Below are positions 56,259-64,000 of a DNA stretch of 64,000 nt, piece after piece (the first letter of the stretch is position 1; every line of letters begins with the position of its first letter). This DNA is from Prochlorococcus sp. MIT 0603. Its GTDB lineage: Bacteria > Cyanobacteriota > Cyanobacteriia > PCC-6307 > Cyanobiaceae. The translations under genes and the position numbers were made by a program. Below the pieces are notes generated by a model. That model was not told where the DNA came from. It saw only the letters and a list, made by a program, of their open reading frames with translations, and did not search any database. The stretch spans positions 404,300-468,299 of the forward strand of contig NZ_JNAW01000002.1 of NCBI RefSeq assembly GCF_000760215.1, in the 5' to 3' direction.

Positions 56259-56359
56259 TGATTTATAAATATTGCATATAAGTATATAACCTTTTACTAT
56301 TTAATGGAATTAATCTCTCATAAAGTAAGATTTTATTAATCTTTTATAGATTATATTTC

Positions 56360-56512
56360 ATGAAATTCAAGTTTCTTGACTTAGCTTATAAAAAGGTTTG
56401 GGTCCCTTTGTTCGGCAGAGTTCTATTTAAATTGGTTTACTTCATTGAACGTGAGAAGCCTACTCAATTACCTACATACCGTATTGAGGACAAATTTGAC
56501 GAAGATTCTTAG
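56360..56512 (+). CDS. 50-residue small protein
   Basis: An ATG frame encodes MKFKFLDLAYKKVWVPLFGR, then a short amphipathic or weakly hydrophobic segment (VLFKLVYFIE) and a polar tail ending FDEDS. Aromatic-rich, basic at the front and acidic at the back; I do not recognise it. It is convergent with the next minus-strand gene, four bases away. Confidence 0.45.
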   Translation: MKFKFLDLAYKKVWVPLFGRVLFKLVYFIEREKPTQLPTYRIEDKFDEDS

Positions 56513-56515
56513 GGT

Positions 56516-56899
56516 CTAGTCCAATATAGATATATTCCCCCCATTGCAATAGTTCAAAGCAACAATAAATTTATTTGATTTGGTCAGGTTTATTGTTTTG
56601 TCTTTAGTTTTTAAAAGTGAAATAGTGTTACTCACGCATTTATTTGTATTAGCTGAATATTTTATTACTGGGTTGATATAGATAACTGAGCTTACTATTA
56701 ATAAAGTTAAATAGACTTTGCTTTTATTATTATCATAATAATTTGCTGACTTACTTTTGATTTTCAGGATTTTTCTTAGCAAGTCTTCAGGCAGACCAAT
56801 TTGTACAAACAGAAGCTCAACCCACCAGGGAAGTTTGCCTTTCCTTTTTGTTAATTCAGGTTTATCACGATTAGCTCTGCCTTCGTCAGATTTTGTCAT
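56516..56899 (-). CDS. Hypothetical protein with one membrane helix
   Basis: A 127-residue protein. The N-terminal half is basic and contains GKLPWWVELLFVQIGLPEDL, a block that I think recurs in picocyanobacterial hypothetical proteins. A membrane helix lies near residues 63-78 (VYLTLLIVSSVIYINP), and two cysteines follow in the C-terminal half. Function is unknown. The 56900-57086 gap holds nothing that I can support. Confidence 0.55.
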   Translation of the reverse strand: MTKSDEGRANRDKPELTKRKGKLPWWVELLFVQIGLPEDLLRKILKIKSKSANYYDNNKSKVYLTLLIVSSVIYINPVIKYSANTNKCVSNTISLLKTKDKTINLTKSNKFIVALNYCNGGNISILD

Positions 56900-57086
56900 T
56901 TCCTTGATTTTCGTATTAAGTGGCAGATCCTTGCCTATTTTCTTTAATATATCTTAAAACCAATATTTTTATCAGAATTAATCATAAAGTTTATTTTTGC
57001 AACAGATTCCTATTACTATCATTCCTTCTTATTCCATTATTTACTTTTTTACTATAATTTAATTTAGGTTTTGCTTAGATTTTCTA

Positions 57087-57356
57087 ATGGCAAAGAGAAG
57101 ACGTAAATTGTCCAAGGACTTTGAAAAACTTATTTCATCATCAAAAAAAGGAAATGAGCTAATTCTTGCTAAAATACATGATATATATGATGACGATATT
57201 CGAGAAGAATATGCTCTAGCATTTGCTCCTGTTAAATTTAAGTTAGACGAAATATCAACTAACTATGATTCATTAGGTATTACTGAGGAATCTGCAAATA
57301 TGTATGATAATTATACTTCTATGTTGGAGAGTTTTAAGAATGAATATGAAATATAA
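57087..57356 (+). CDS. Hypothetical acidic protein
   Basis: An 89-residue soluble protein with a basic start (MAKRRRKLSKDFEKLISSSK) and an acidic, tyrosine-rich remainder (DIYDDDIREEYALAFAPV). No family is recognised. Confidence 0.5.
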   Translation: MAKRRRKLSKDFEKLISSSKKGNELILAKIHDIYDDDIREEYALAFAPVKFKLDEISTNYDSLGITEESANMYDNYTSMLESFKNEYEI

Positions 57357-57373
57357 TTAAATTATTATGATTC

Positions 57374-57595
57374 CTATTTATAGGGTATTACTTTTATTGG
57401 TATTGGGCCTTTCCTAATACTGTCTTGCTTGCTTTTACTTGCTTCTTTATTCTCAGTAAACTCTCTAATGCATTTTTGGTAATTTGAGGTTCTTACACAG
57501 ATACTCTTTATATCTCTTCTTGTTAATGCTGTTGTTGGATATTGATCAATTACTAATAGTGCTATGCAAATTATGATCGATTTAATGATTTTCAT
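57374..57595 (-). CDS. Small secreted hypothetical protein
   Basis: A 73-residue protein with a signal-peptide-like N-terminus (MKIIKSIIICIALLVIDQYP) and two cysteines 11 residues apart in the mature part (SICVRTSNYQKCIREF). It is probably exported; function is unknown. Confidence 0.5.
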   Translation of the reverse strand: MKIIKSIIICIALLVIDQYPTTALTRRDIKSICVRTSNYQKCIREFTENKEASKSKQDSIRKGPIPIKVIPYK

Positions 57596-57712
57596 TCCCC
57601 TTGCATCTATTTACATTGTTAATATTACCTCTGGCATTTATTTGCATAGCTAATATTTCTGTTTGCAAATAAAATGGTTATTCTCTTTTCAGCTTATTAA
57701 TTTAATATAAAA

Positions 57713-57838
57713 ATGCTATTTAACAGTAATGAGGTAGATGAGGCCATGTCTTCACTTAAAGAGCAATTGCTTGATGACATGACTAAGGCCATTTTAACTC
57801 CAAAAGAGGACCTTGCCGATTCTAATGAAGTTAGTTAA
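57713..57838 (+). CDS. 41-residue acidic small protein
   Basis: An ATG frame encodes MLFNSNEVDEAMSSLKEQLL, continuing helical and acidic to EDLADSNEVS. It could be a small regulatory peptide. Its 3' end overlaps the DUF2103 gene stop on the other strand by eight bases. Confidence 0.4.
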   Translation: MLFNSNEVDEAMSSLKEQLLDDMTKAILTPKEDLADSNEVS

Positions 57839-58127
57839 GAAGACTTTCTATCTTTTCAGTTAATTCAATCTTTGAGTAATCAGTAAGAATATAGACTTCT
57901 TGAGCTGATCTTCCTTTTCTAGCATTAAGTTTATACCCCCCCTTCACTTCCCTAGATATTACTAATTTAAAGCTAACAGACTTACCTTTGACTCTTGTTA
58001 TAGCACCTGGTGTTATGGTCTTAATATTTTTATCATTGACTATCTTTTTGAGGAGGGATATTAACCCTTCTACGTAGCTGCTATGAGTAAGAACTAACCG
58101 TCCCAATCTCATTTTAAAAACTGCCAT
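57831..58127 (-). CDS. DUF2103 protein
   Basis: A 98-residue protein matching the DUF2103 pattern: GRLVLTHSSYVEGLISLLKK, then IKTITPGAITRVKGKSVSFK and GGYKLNARKGRSAQEVYILT. The family is annotated as predicted metal-binding, but the function is unproven. The LTHS histidine may be a ligand. Confidence 0.8.
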   Translation of the reverse strand: MAVFKMRLGRLVLTHSSYVEGLISLLKKIVNDKNIKTITPGAITRVKGKSVSFKLVISREVKGGYKLNARKGRSAQEVYILTDYSKIELTEKIESLLN

Positions 58128-58208
58128 TACAAAATATACTGATTTCTTTCAGATGTCTAATTTAGATGTTTGAATTTGATGTATAATATAATTATTGCTA
58201 TATAGAAA

Positions 58209-58310
58209 ATGCTTTTTACTTTTGCTTGGGCCTCACTGGCCGCAATATTTACATTTTCAATAGCTATGGTTGTCTGGGGAAGAAATGGTGATGGATCAAT
58301 TGATATATAA
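58209..58310 (+). CDS. petN: Cytochrome b6f complex subunit PetN
   Basis: A 33-residue single-helix subunit (subunit VIII) of the cytochrome b6f complex, which carries electrons from plastoquinol to plastocyanin. The ATG frame reads [20 protein letters not shown] followed by [13 protein letters not shown], matching the family almost exactly (LAWASLA...[11 protein letters not shown]). A second frame with a membrane helix starts inside its 3' end. Confidence 0.93.
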   Translation: MLFTFAWASLAAIFTFSIAMVVWGRNGDGSIDI

Positions 58311-58452
58311 TTTTCAGCGATTTACTTCTAATATTAATAGCTCCTCTTACATTACAATTCTTATCTTATCCTTATTAGTATTTATTACTTTATCAATTGC
58401 ATATCTAACATTCATTGATTTTAAGGATAAGCGTAGGAATAATATTGGTTAG
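58291..58452 (+). CDS. Small membrane protein overlapping petN
   Basis: A 53-residue frame from the ATG at 58291 ([20 protein letters not shown]), with one membrane helix and a cytoplasmic-type end [13 protein letters not shown]. It overlaps the last 20 bases of petN in another phase, so translation would be coupled. An earlier GTG start at 58270 is possible. The end resembles small cyanobacterial proteins with a ...VEWRDRRR tail; that comparison is from memory. Confidence 0.5.
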   Translation: MDQLIYNFQRFTSNINSSSYITILILSLLVFITLSIAYLTFIDFKDKRRNNIG

Positions 58453-58460
58453 AATATTCT

Positions 58461-59099
58461 TTAATTGCCTTCCTTTCTCTTCTTAGCTTCATTGTCTATT
58501 ATCTTAAATAATTCTATAGCCTCTTTAATCTTTTTGGTATTAGCTTGATATTGAATTAAATCTTTGTTTGCTCTAGACTCAGAAAAGCCTAGCTTGGTCA
58601 ATGCTTTAGAGCAGTTTTCTCTATCTTTTTCCTTATTCCCTTCTGTTTTATTAGTAAGTTCATATAATCCAATGCTATGTAATCTGGAATAATAATTACC
58701 CTTGTATATTAGATCTTTAATATTAATACCTTTTTGTGAGGAAGGTGCTTCTTCATGGTTACTATTAAGCATGTCAATAATAGAGCAATCTTTGTTAATT
58801 GTTTCGATTGCAGCAGAGTAATCTTCCATTCTTTGGAAGTCTATATTGCAGGACTTGCATAGGGATATCATTATTTCCTTTAAATGATTAGAAGGTTGGT
58901 AGCCTTTTGTGAAGTTTTCAAATGATGACTTTAATCCATAGGAAAAGATGCCATCCTGTACAAATTCTTTTTGATTGCTAACTAAGTTCAATTCAACTAG
59001 GTATTCATCTATTACTTTTCTGTATATAGAAGGTATTACATAAGGAAACTCCTTATGGAAGATCTGCTTGCTTTCAGAGATGGTTTTACGTTCACTCAA
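58461..59099 (-). CDS. thf1: Thf1/Psb29 thylakoid protein
   Basis: A 212-residue protein of the Thf1/Psb29 family, needed for photosystem II repair and FtsH heterocomplex stability in cyanobacteria and plants. It shows TISESKQIFHKEFPYVIPSI, YRKVIDEYLVELNLVSNQKE, FSYGLKSSFENFTKGYQPSN and a charged coiled-coil C-terminus. It is divergent from clpP, and ftsH lies just beyond it, a telling protease neighbourhood. Confidence 0.88.
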   Translation of the reverse strand: MSERKTISESKQIFHKEFPYVIPSIYRKVIDEYLVELNLVSNQKEFVQDGIFSYGLKSSFENFTKGYQPSNHLKEIMISLCKSCNIDFQRMEDYSAAIETINKDCSIIDMLNSNHEEAPSSQKGINIKDLIYKGNYYSRLHSIGLYELTNKTEGNKEKDRENCSKALTKLGFSESRANKDLIQYQANTKKIKEAIELFKIIDNEAKKRKEGN

Positions 59100-59179
59100 A
59101 TCTTTTTTGATTAAATTCTAATAAGACGTTAGCTCTTGCAATATAACCGTTAATATCGTGGAAACCGATCACTTTGATC

Positions 59180-59770
59180 ATGATCCCAATAGTTGTAGAA
59201 GAAACTGGTCGTGGAGAAAGAGCCTTTGACATTTACTCGAGACTTTTAAGAGAAAGGATTGTTTTTTTAGGACAACAGGTTACTAATGAGTCTGCTCAGA
59301 GAATTGTGGCTCAGCTGCTTTTTCTTGAAGCTGAAGATCCTGATAAGGATATCTTCCTCTATATAAACTCTCCTGGAGGCTCTGTTTATGATGGTTTTGG
59401 TATCTTTGACACTATTCAACACATCAAACCAGACGTCCATACAGTTTGTGTTGGTTTAGCTGCAAGTATGGGAGCTTTCCTTTTATGTGCAGGAGCTAAA
59501 GGTAAAAGGAGCAGTCTTCAGCACTCAAGAATTATGATTCATCAGCCCTTGGGAGGAGCTAGGGGTCAGGCTACAGATATTCGAATTCAAGCGGATGAAA
59601 TTCTTTTCTTAAAAGATAAGCTAAACACTGAATTATCTAACCGCACAGGTCAATCTTTGAAAAAGATTGCAGAAGACACAGATAGGGATTTTTATATGTC
59701 TCCTTCAGAAGCAATCCAATATGGCCTTATAGATAATGTTTTAAATCAAAAGCCTGTTAGCATCCTGTAA
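59180..59770 (+). CDS. clpP: ATP-dependent Clp protease proteolytic subunit
   Basis: A 196-residue serine protease subunit. I choose the ATG at 59180 ([20 protein letters not shown]) over the TTG six bases upstream. The active site is Ser96 in GLAASMGAF and His121 in [10 protein letters not shown], with the Asp in the C-terminal third. It forms a barrel with other Clp subunits. It is convergent with ftsH, four bases apart. Confidence 0.97.
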   Translation: MIPIVVEETGRGERAFDIYSRLLRERIVFLGQQVTNESAQRIVAQLLFLEAEDPDKDIFLYINSPGGSVYDGFGIFDTIQHIKPDVHTVCVGLAASMGAFLLCAGAKGKRSSLQHSRIMIHQPLGGARGQATDIRIQADEILFLKDKLNTELSNRTGQSLKKIAEDTDRDFYMSPSEAIQYGLIDNVLNQKPVSIL

Positions 59771-59774
59771 GGAT

Positions 59775-61691
59775 TTAGCTAGTCAATATATTCTCTGTTC
59801 GATATTTTTCTGGTACTTCTGTAAATTGTTTAACAACATTAATTAGTTCATCACCATCAATTGTTTCTTTTTCCACTAACAAATCTACTAATTTATCAAT
59901 TGCTTCTCTATTAGAAGAAACTATTTCAAGGGTTAATTCATAACATTCTTTTACTATTTTTCTAACTTGCTCATCTATTTGTTGTGATATGGAATCTGAT
60001 ATATCTGACCTCGTCATAAGGTCTCTCCCAATAAAGACTTCTTGTGAATCATTTTCAAGAGAAATAGGTCCAAGTCTACTCATTCCAAATCTTGTAACCA
60101 TTTGGCGTGCCATAGAAGCAACTTGTTGAATGTCACCTCCTGCTCCAGTTGTAACTTCACCTCTACCAAAAACAATATCCTCAGCGGCTCTTCCTCCAAG
60201 AGCTCCCATTATTCTTGCTTTTAATTGAGCCCTACTAACAAGAGTTTGGTCTTCATCTGGAGAAAACCAAGTTAGGCCCTTGGCTTGTCCCCTTGGGATA
60301 AGAGTAACTTTTTGAACAGGGTCATGATCTTTTAAAAGTGTGCCAACAATTGCATGTCCAATCTCGTGATAGGCAATTAATCTTTTACTTCTTCCATCGG
60401 TAAGAGGCTGTCCTTCCATGCCTGCAATGATTCGATCGACAGCATCATCAATTTCTGATATTCCTATCTTTTCCTTTCTTCTTCTGGCAGTAAGAATTGC
60501 CGCTTCATTTAAAAGATTTGCTAAATCTGCACCAGTAAAACCAGGCGTGCGTCTAGCAATACTCTCTAACGAAAGGTTTTCATCAATCTTCTTATTCTTT
60601 GAATGTACTTTAAGAATAGATAATCTGCCCTTAATATCTGGAGCATCCACTGACACTTGCCTGTCAAATCTGCCAGGTCTTAGTAAGGCTGAATCTAGTA
60701 CATCAGGCCTATTGGTAGCAGCAATAATTATAATTCCACTATTTCCTTCAAACCCATCCATTTCTGTTAGGAGTTGATTAAGTGTTTGCTCTCTTTCATC
60801 ATTTCCTCCACCTATTCCTGCTCCTCTTTGTCTACCAACAGCATCAATTTCATCTATGAATATTAAACAAGGACTGTTTTCTTTAGCCCTTTTAAATAAA
60901 TCTCTAACTCGACTAGCGCCTACACCTACAAACATTTCAACAAATTCAGAACCTGATAAAGAAAAGAAAGGTACACCAGCTTCCCCTGCAATAGCTTTGG
61001 CTAATAAGGTTTTGCCAGTTCCAGGAGGGCCCACAAGTAAAACACCTTTAGGGATTTGGGCTCCTACTGATGTAAATCTTTCAGGCTGTTTTAAGAAGGT
61101 AACGACCTCTTGTAAGTCTTGTTTTGCTTCTTCCACTCCAGCTACATCGTCAAACATAACGCCAGTCTCAGCTTCCATTGCGAATCTGGCTTTGGTTTTC
61201 CCAAATTGCATTGCTTGCCCTGGCCCACCTGGCATGGAATTAGATCTTCTTGCTAGAAATACGAGACCAACTATTAGAAGAATCGGGAAGATTAAGTTAC
61301 CTAAAAAGCCAATGCTTGCAGGAGTGGTTTTAACAGGATGTATATCAAAACTTATCCCTTCATTTTTTAAACGGTCTATTAGAGCTGGTGTTAGCCCGGG
61401 AAGATCAACTCTGATTTTTTGAATTCTGTTGTCTAAATCTGGATCAACAGCTTCTACGATTGCATTCCTTCCTCCATCAAAAATATCAACTGAGGTAACC
61501 CTTCCTGAATCAACATAATCAATAAAGCGTCCATAACTCATTCTTGAAACAGCAGTATTTCTCTGCATTGCAGAAGAGTTGCTTTGTTGTATAGAACCAT
61601 TGCTGCCATTGGATAAAATTTGCCAAGCTATCAGCAGGACAACGATTATGGGGATTATCCACAATGCTATTGATTTAAATCTTTGATTCAT
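59775..61691 (-). CDS. ftsH: ATP-dependent zinc metalloprotease FtsH
   Basis: A 638-residue membrane protease. It has two N-terminal helices (residues 9-25 and about 130-147), the AAA+ domain (Walker [15 protein letters not shown], Walker [32 protein letters not shown]) and the zinc site [12 protein letters not shown]. FtsH degrades damaged D1 in photosystem II repair; which of the cyanobacterial paralogues this is cannot be fixed by eye. Its neighbours clpP and thf1 act in the same process. Confidence 0.97.
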   Translation of the reverse strand: MNQRFKSIALWIIPIIVVLLIAWQILSNGSNGSIQQSNSSAMQRNTAVSRMSYGRFIDYVDSGRVTSVDIFDGGRNAIVEAVDPDLDNRIQKIRVDLPGLTPALIDRLKNEGISFDIHPVKTTPASIGFLGNLIFPILLIVGLVFLARRSNSMPGGPGQAMQFGKTKARFAMEAETGVMFDDVAGVEEAKQDLQEVVTFLKQPERFTSVGAQIPKGVLLVGPPGTGKTLLAKAIAGEAGVPFFSLSGSEFVEMFVGVGASRVRDLFKRAKENSPCLIFIDEIDAVGRQRGAGIGGGNDEREQTLNQLLTEMDGFEGNSGIIIIAATNRPDVLDSALLRPGRFDRQVSVDAPDIKGRLSILKVHSKNKKIDENLSLESIARRTPGFTGADLANLLNEAAILTARRRKEKIGISEIDDAVDRIIAGMEGQPLTDGRSKRLIAYHEIGHAIVGTLLKDHDPVQKVTLIPRGQAKGLTWFSPDEDQTLVSRAQLKARIMGALGGRAAEDIVFGRGEVTTGAGGDIQQVASMARQMVTRFGMSRLGPISLENDSQEVFIGRDLMTRSDISDSISQQIDEQVRKIVKECYELTLEIVSSNREAIDKLVDLLVEKETIDGDELINVVKQFTEVPEKYRTENILTS

Positions 61692-61796
61692 GTAACAGTC
61701 AAATTTGTCTTATTCTAAGAGAATTAATGCCCTAACTGTTGGAATTTTTCAATAATTTCTGAATGAATTTCATCGATGAAAATTCTATGTCGTAAG

Positions 61797-63026
61797 TTAC
61801 AAGCTACGTAAAGCAACAATAGGATCAAGTTTTGCAGCTCTTTTGGCTGGGAGAACTCCAAAGATTAGACCAATTGAACCTGAAAGACTTACGGTAAATA
61901 GTATTACTTTTGCTTCAATATTAGCTGGTAAAGATGTTGTTAATGAAATAACATTGACTGAACCTAAGCCTATAAATGTTCCTAATACCCCCCCCAGTAT
62001 TGCTAATATAAGAGATTCTACAAGAAACTGTAAAAGTATATCCATATCTCTAGCACCAATTGCTTTTCTTAAACCAATTTCTTCTGTTCTTTCACTTACA
62101 GAAACAAGCATTATATTCATAATCCCAATACCACCTACCAGCAATGAAATTCCTCCTATAGCCGCCAACATTAATGTTAAGCCTCCTGTTATTGTAGATA
62201 CTATTGTTAGGGCATCTTTTTGAGACCTTACAGCAAAGTCATCGTCTTTTAATATGCTATGTCTTTGCCTAAGAAGATTACTTATTTGAAATTTTGCTGC
62301 ATTAATGTCCTTTGAACTTTTAGCCTGAATACTTATAAAGCTTAAACTAATCCCATATGTTGGATCTTTGCCTGTTATCTTGTTGACCATAGTCGTTAAA
62401 GGTATATATATATTTTTATCCTGATTGCTCCCAAAGACAGCTCCTTTAGGTTCCATTATTCCTATAACATCAAATGATTGATCCTTAATTCTTATTTTTT
62501 GACCTAAGGGACTTTTGGTATTAAATAAATCGTTCTTTAACTCTGAACCTATAATTGCTACATTCCTTACACTGCCTTGGTCTTTTTCTGTTATAAACCT
62601 TCCATTTGCAATATCAAAACTTCTTACTTTGAGGAAATCTGATGTGACTCCAAGCACAGTAGAACTAAAACTTTTTGATTGATATTGTACTATTTCACTT
62701 GATGATATTTGAGGTGCAACCCTTTTAATAGAAGGTACTTGTTCTTTTATAGCAATAGCATCATTTAGGGTTAAATTTCTTGGAAATGCAACACCTCTTC
62801 TTCTTGTATTGTTATTACCTGGAACTACAAATAAAACATTAGCACCAAGGTTGCTTAACTGATTAGAAGCAAGCTTTTGAGCACCTTTACCTACACCTAA
62901 TAATGTTATCACTGAAGCATTACCTATTACTATTCCTAGCATCGTTAAAGAACTTCTTAGCTTATTAGATTTTAATGTCTTAACAGACATTAAAAATATT
63001 TCTTTTAAAGATACTTTCCCGGACAT
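61797..63026 (-). CDS. MacB-type ABC transporter permease
   Basis: A 409-residue permease of the MacB/FtsX architecture: an N-terminal helix (KLRSSLTMLGIVIGNASVIT), a periplasmic MacB-PCD domain of about 200 residues and three C-terminal helices (GGISLLVGGIGIMNIMLVSV with the SERTEEIGLRKAIGA loop). The partner ATPase is not in this window. It may export lipoproteins, peptides or lipids. It begins nine bases after the pyk stop on the same strand. Confidence 0.9.
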   Translation of the reverse strand: MSGKVSLKEIFLMSVKTLKSNKLRSSLTMLGIVIGNASVITLLGVGKGAQKLASNQLSNLGANVLFVVPGNNNTRRRGVAFPRNLTLNDAIAIKEQVPSIKRVAPQISSSEIVQYQSKSFSSTVLGVTSDFLKVRSFDIANGRFITEKDQGSVRNVAIIGSELKNDLFNTKSPLGQKIRIKDQSFDVIGIMEPKGAVFGSNQDKNIYIPLTTMVNKITGKDPTYGISLSFISIQAKSSKDINAAKFQISNLLRQRHSILKDDDFAVRSQKDALTIVSTITGGLTLMLAAIGGISLLVGGIGIMNIMLVSVSERTEEIGLRKAIGARDMDILLQFLVESLILAILGGVLGTFIGLGSVNVISLTTSLPANIEAKVILFTVSLSGSIGLIFGVLPAKRAAKLDPIVALRSL

Positions 63027-63034
63027 TGATACTT

Positions 63035-64000
63035 CTAATTTATTGAATTGTTTGGTATGCCTTTATATATTATCCCTTGATCTAGATCCAATGTTATGAT
63101 TTCGCCGTTATGAAATTTATTGCAAGCATCATTTACGCTACTTATTATTGCTATTGACTTGTCGTTCTCATCAGAAAACTTTATTGATTCTTGACCTTCA
63201 AAAATAATACCTGAGATATTTACTTGTGAAGTTGGGTTATATTTAACATCCTTAGAAATTACAAGTATCTCTTGAGATTTGATCTCGGATAAATCCTTAA
63301 GTTTTCTTATTAATCTTAATTTGCCACTTACCCTACCTGATCCTGATGAATGACCGTTTGCTACTACATCAGTAACAATTCCAACTTTGATCAAATCTGT
63401 TGAGCCACTTATGCCTGTTAATGTTCCAGCGGTTTCTACTACTAAATCGCCAGGATTCAATATGCCTAGCTCTGTTGCTAGCTTCATTGCATTACTAAAA
63501 GTTTGAGTTGTACTTTTTTGTATTTCCTCAATTAGTAAAGCCGAGACTCCCCATACTAATTGGAGTCGTCTGGCAACACTAACTTCACTTGTAATCGCAA
63601 TAATAGGCGTCGCTGGACGAAATTTACTTACATTGTGAGCCGTTGCTCCACTTTTGGTTAGTGGAAGGATTGCTGCAGCATTAAGCTGCCTTGCAATAGT
63701 ACTTACTGCTGCGCTTATAGCATTTGGGATAGTACTTGGCAGATGACTTTCAAGGGCTCTTTGGGGATAATCTCTCTCGATTCTTCTGGCAATTGTTGCC
63801 ATTGTTCTGACAGCTTCTATTGGATAATCACCAACAGCCGTTTCATTCGAGAGCATTACTGCATCTGTTCCATCAAGTATTGCATTGGCAACATCACTTA
63901 CTTCTGCTCTTGTTGGCCTTGGACATGAGGCCATTGAATCAAGCATTTGCGTTGCTGTAATTATTGGTATGCCAAGGCTGTTAGATTTTTTTATTAGTTC
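63035..64000 (-). CDS. pyk: Pyruvate kinase, C-terminal part (gene runs off the window)
   Basis: The 3' 321 codons of pyruvate kinase; the frame is open to the window edge and continues beyond it. It contains the signature IITATQMLDSMASCPRPTRA and LDGTDAVMLSNETAVGDYPI of the catalytic barrel, the C-terminal allosteric domain (ILPLTKSGATAHNVSKFRPA) and an extra about 110-residue tail resembling the phosphohistidine-swivel extension of long cyanobacterial and Bacillus pyruvate kinases. It makes pyruvate and ATP from phosphoenolpyruvate. The start is not visible. Confidence 0.95.
   Translation of the reverse strand, partial: ELIKKSNSLGIPIITATQMLDSMASCPRPTRAEVSDVANAILDGTDAVMLSNETAVGDYPIEAVRTMATIARRIERDYPQRALESHLPSTIPNAISAAVSTIARQLNAAAILPLTKSGATAHNVSKFRPATPIIAITSEVSVARRLQLVWGVSALLIEEIQKSTTQTFSNAMKLATELGILNPGDLVVETAGTLTGISGSTDLIKVGIVTDVVANGHSSGSGRVSGKLRLIRKLKDLSEIKSQEILVISKDVKYNPTSQVNISGIIFEGQESIKFSDENDKSIAIISSVNDACNKFHNGEIITLDLDQGIIYKGIPNNSIN

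Overview
The window is an AT-rich, gene-dense stretch of a marine picocyanobacterial chromosome, almost certainly Prochlorococcus. The evidence is two Pcb-type divinyl-chlorophyll a/b antenna genes, the Mg-chelatase subunit ChlH, PetN, Thf1, Calvin-cycle genes (phosphoribulokinase, two fructose-bisphosphate aldolases) and many cyanobacteria-only families (DUF3685, DUF3727, DUF3318, DUF3038/DUF4335, DUF2949, DUF2103, DUF6447, CGLD27). More than one pcb gene, a ferritin and the base composition point to a low-light-adapted lineage; that assignment is inference.

Layout. 1-1.0 kb: purS-purQ on the plus strand, closed by a convergent hairpin. 1.06-17.8 kb: a long, mostly minus-strand block with class II and class I aldolase, a Gfo/Idh oxidoreductase, accD, a short prepilin peptidase, prk, leuB, lpxD, proB, a YqeG phosphatase, a DUF3727 protein, ruvX, two conserved proteins, a thioredoxin-fold thylakoid protein, a DUF3685 protein and hisA. 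17.9-24.1 kb: mixed strands with an epimerase, pgsA, a PPC-glutaredoxin fusion, a GNAT enzyme, an SDR, nth and an iron-type ABC ATPase. 24.1-33.4 kb: the accessory photosynthesis and iron region, with ferritin, a CRP-family regulator, pcb copy 1, a peroxiredoxin-like protein, an ABC ATPase, a membrane-anchored Rieske oxygenase (a candidate chlorophyll b synthase), a gene-poor stretch of about 0.9 kb, and pcb copy 2. 33.6-35.4 kb: a lone glycosyltransferase-like gene beside initiator tRNA-Met and a decayed copy of that tRNA's 3' half, the mark of an old integration site. 35.4-54 kb: core genes including asparaginase, rsfS, carB, an ABC exporter, tpiA, folP, chlH, dapB and a UbiH-type hydroxylase. 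54-58.5 kb: a run of short, mostly unrecognised, often membrane-spanning proteins ending with petN. 58.5-64 kb: thf1, clpP, ftsH, a MacB-type permease and the 3' part of pyk, which runs off the window.

How it fits together. Core metabolism (carbon fixation and glycolysis, purines, pyrimidines, leucine, proline, histidine, lysine, folate, lipid and lipid A) is interleaved with photosynthesis upkeep (ChlH, Pcb, PetN, Thf1/FtsH/Clp). The most distinctive region is 24-33 kb, where iron storage, a CRP-type regulator with a candidate operator, two antenna proteins and a Rieske oxygenase lie together. No CRISPR array, insertion sequence, rRNA or complete prophage was seen.
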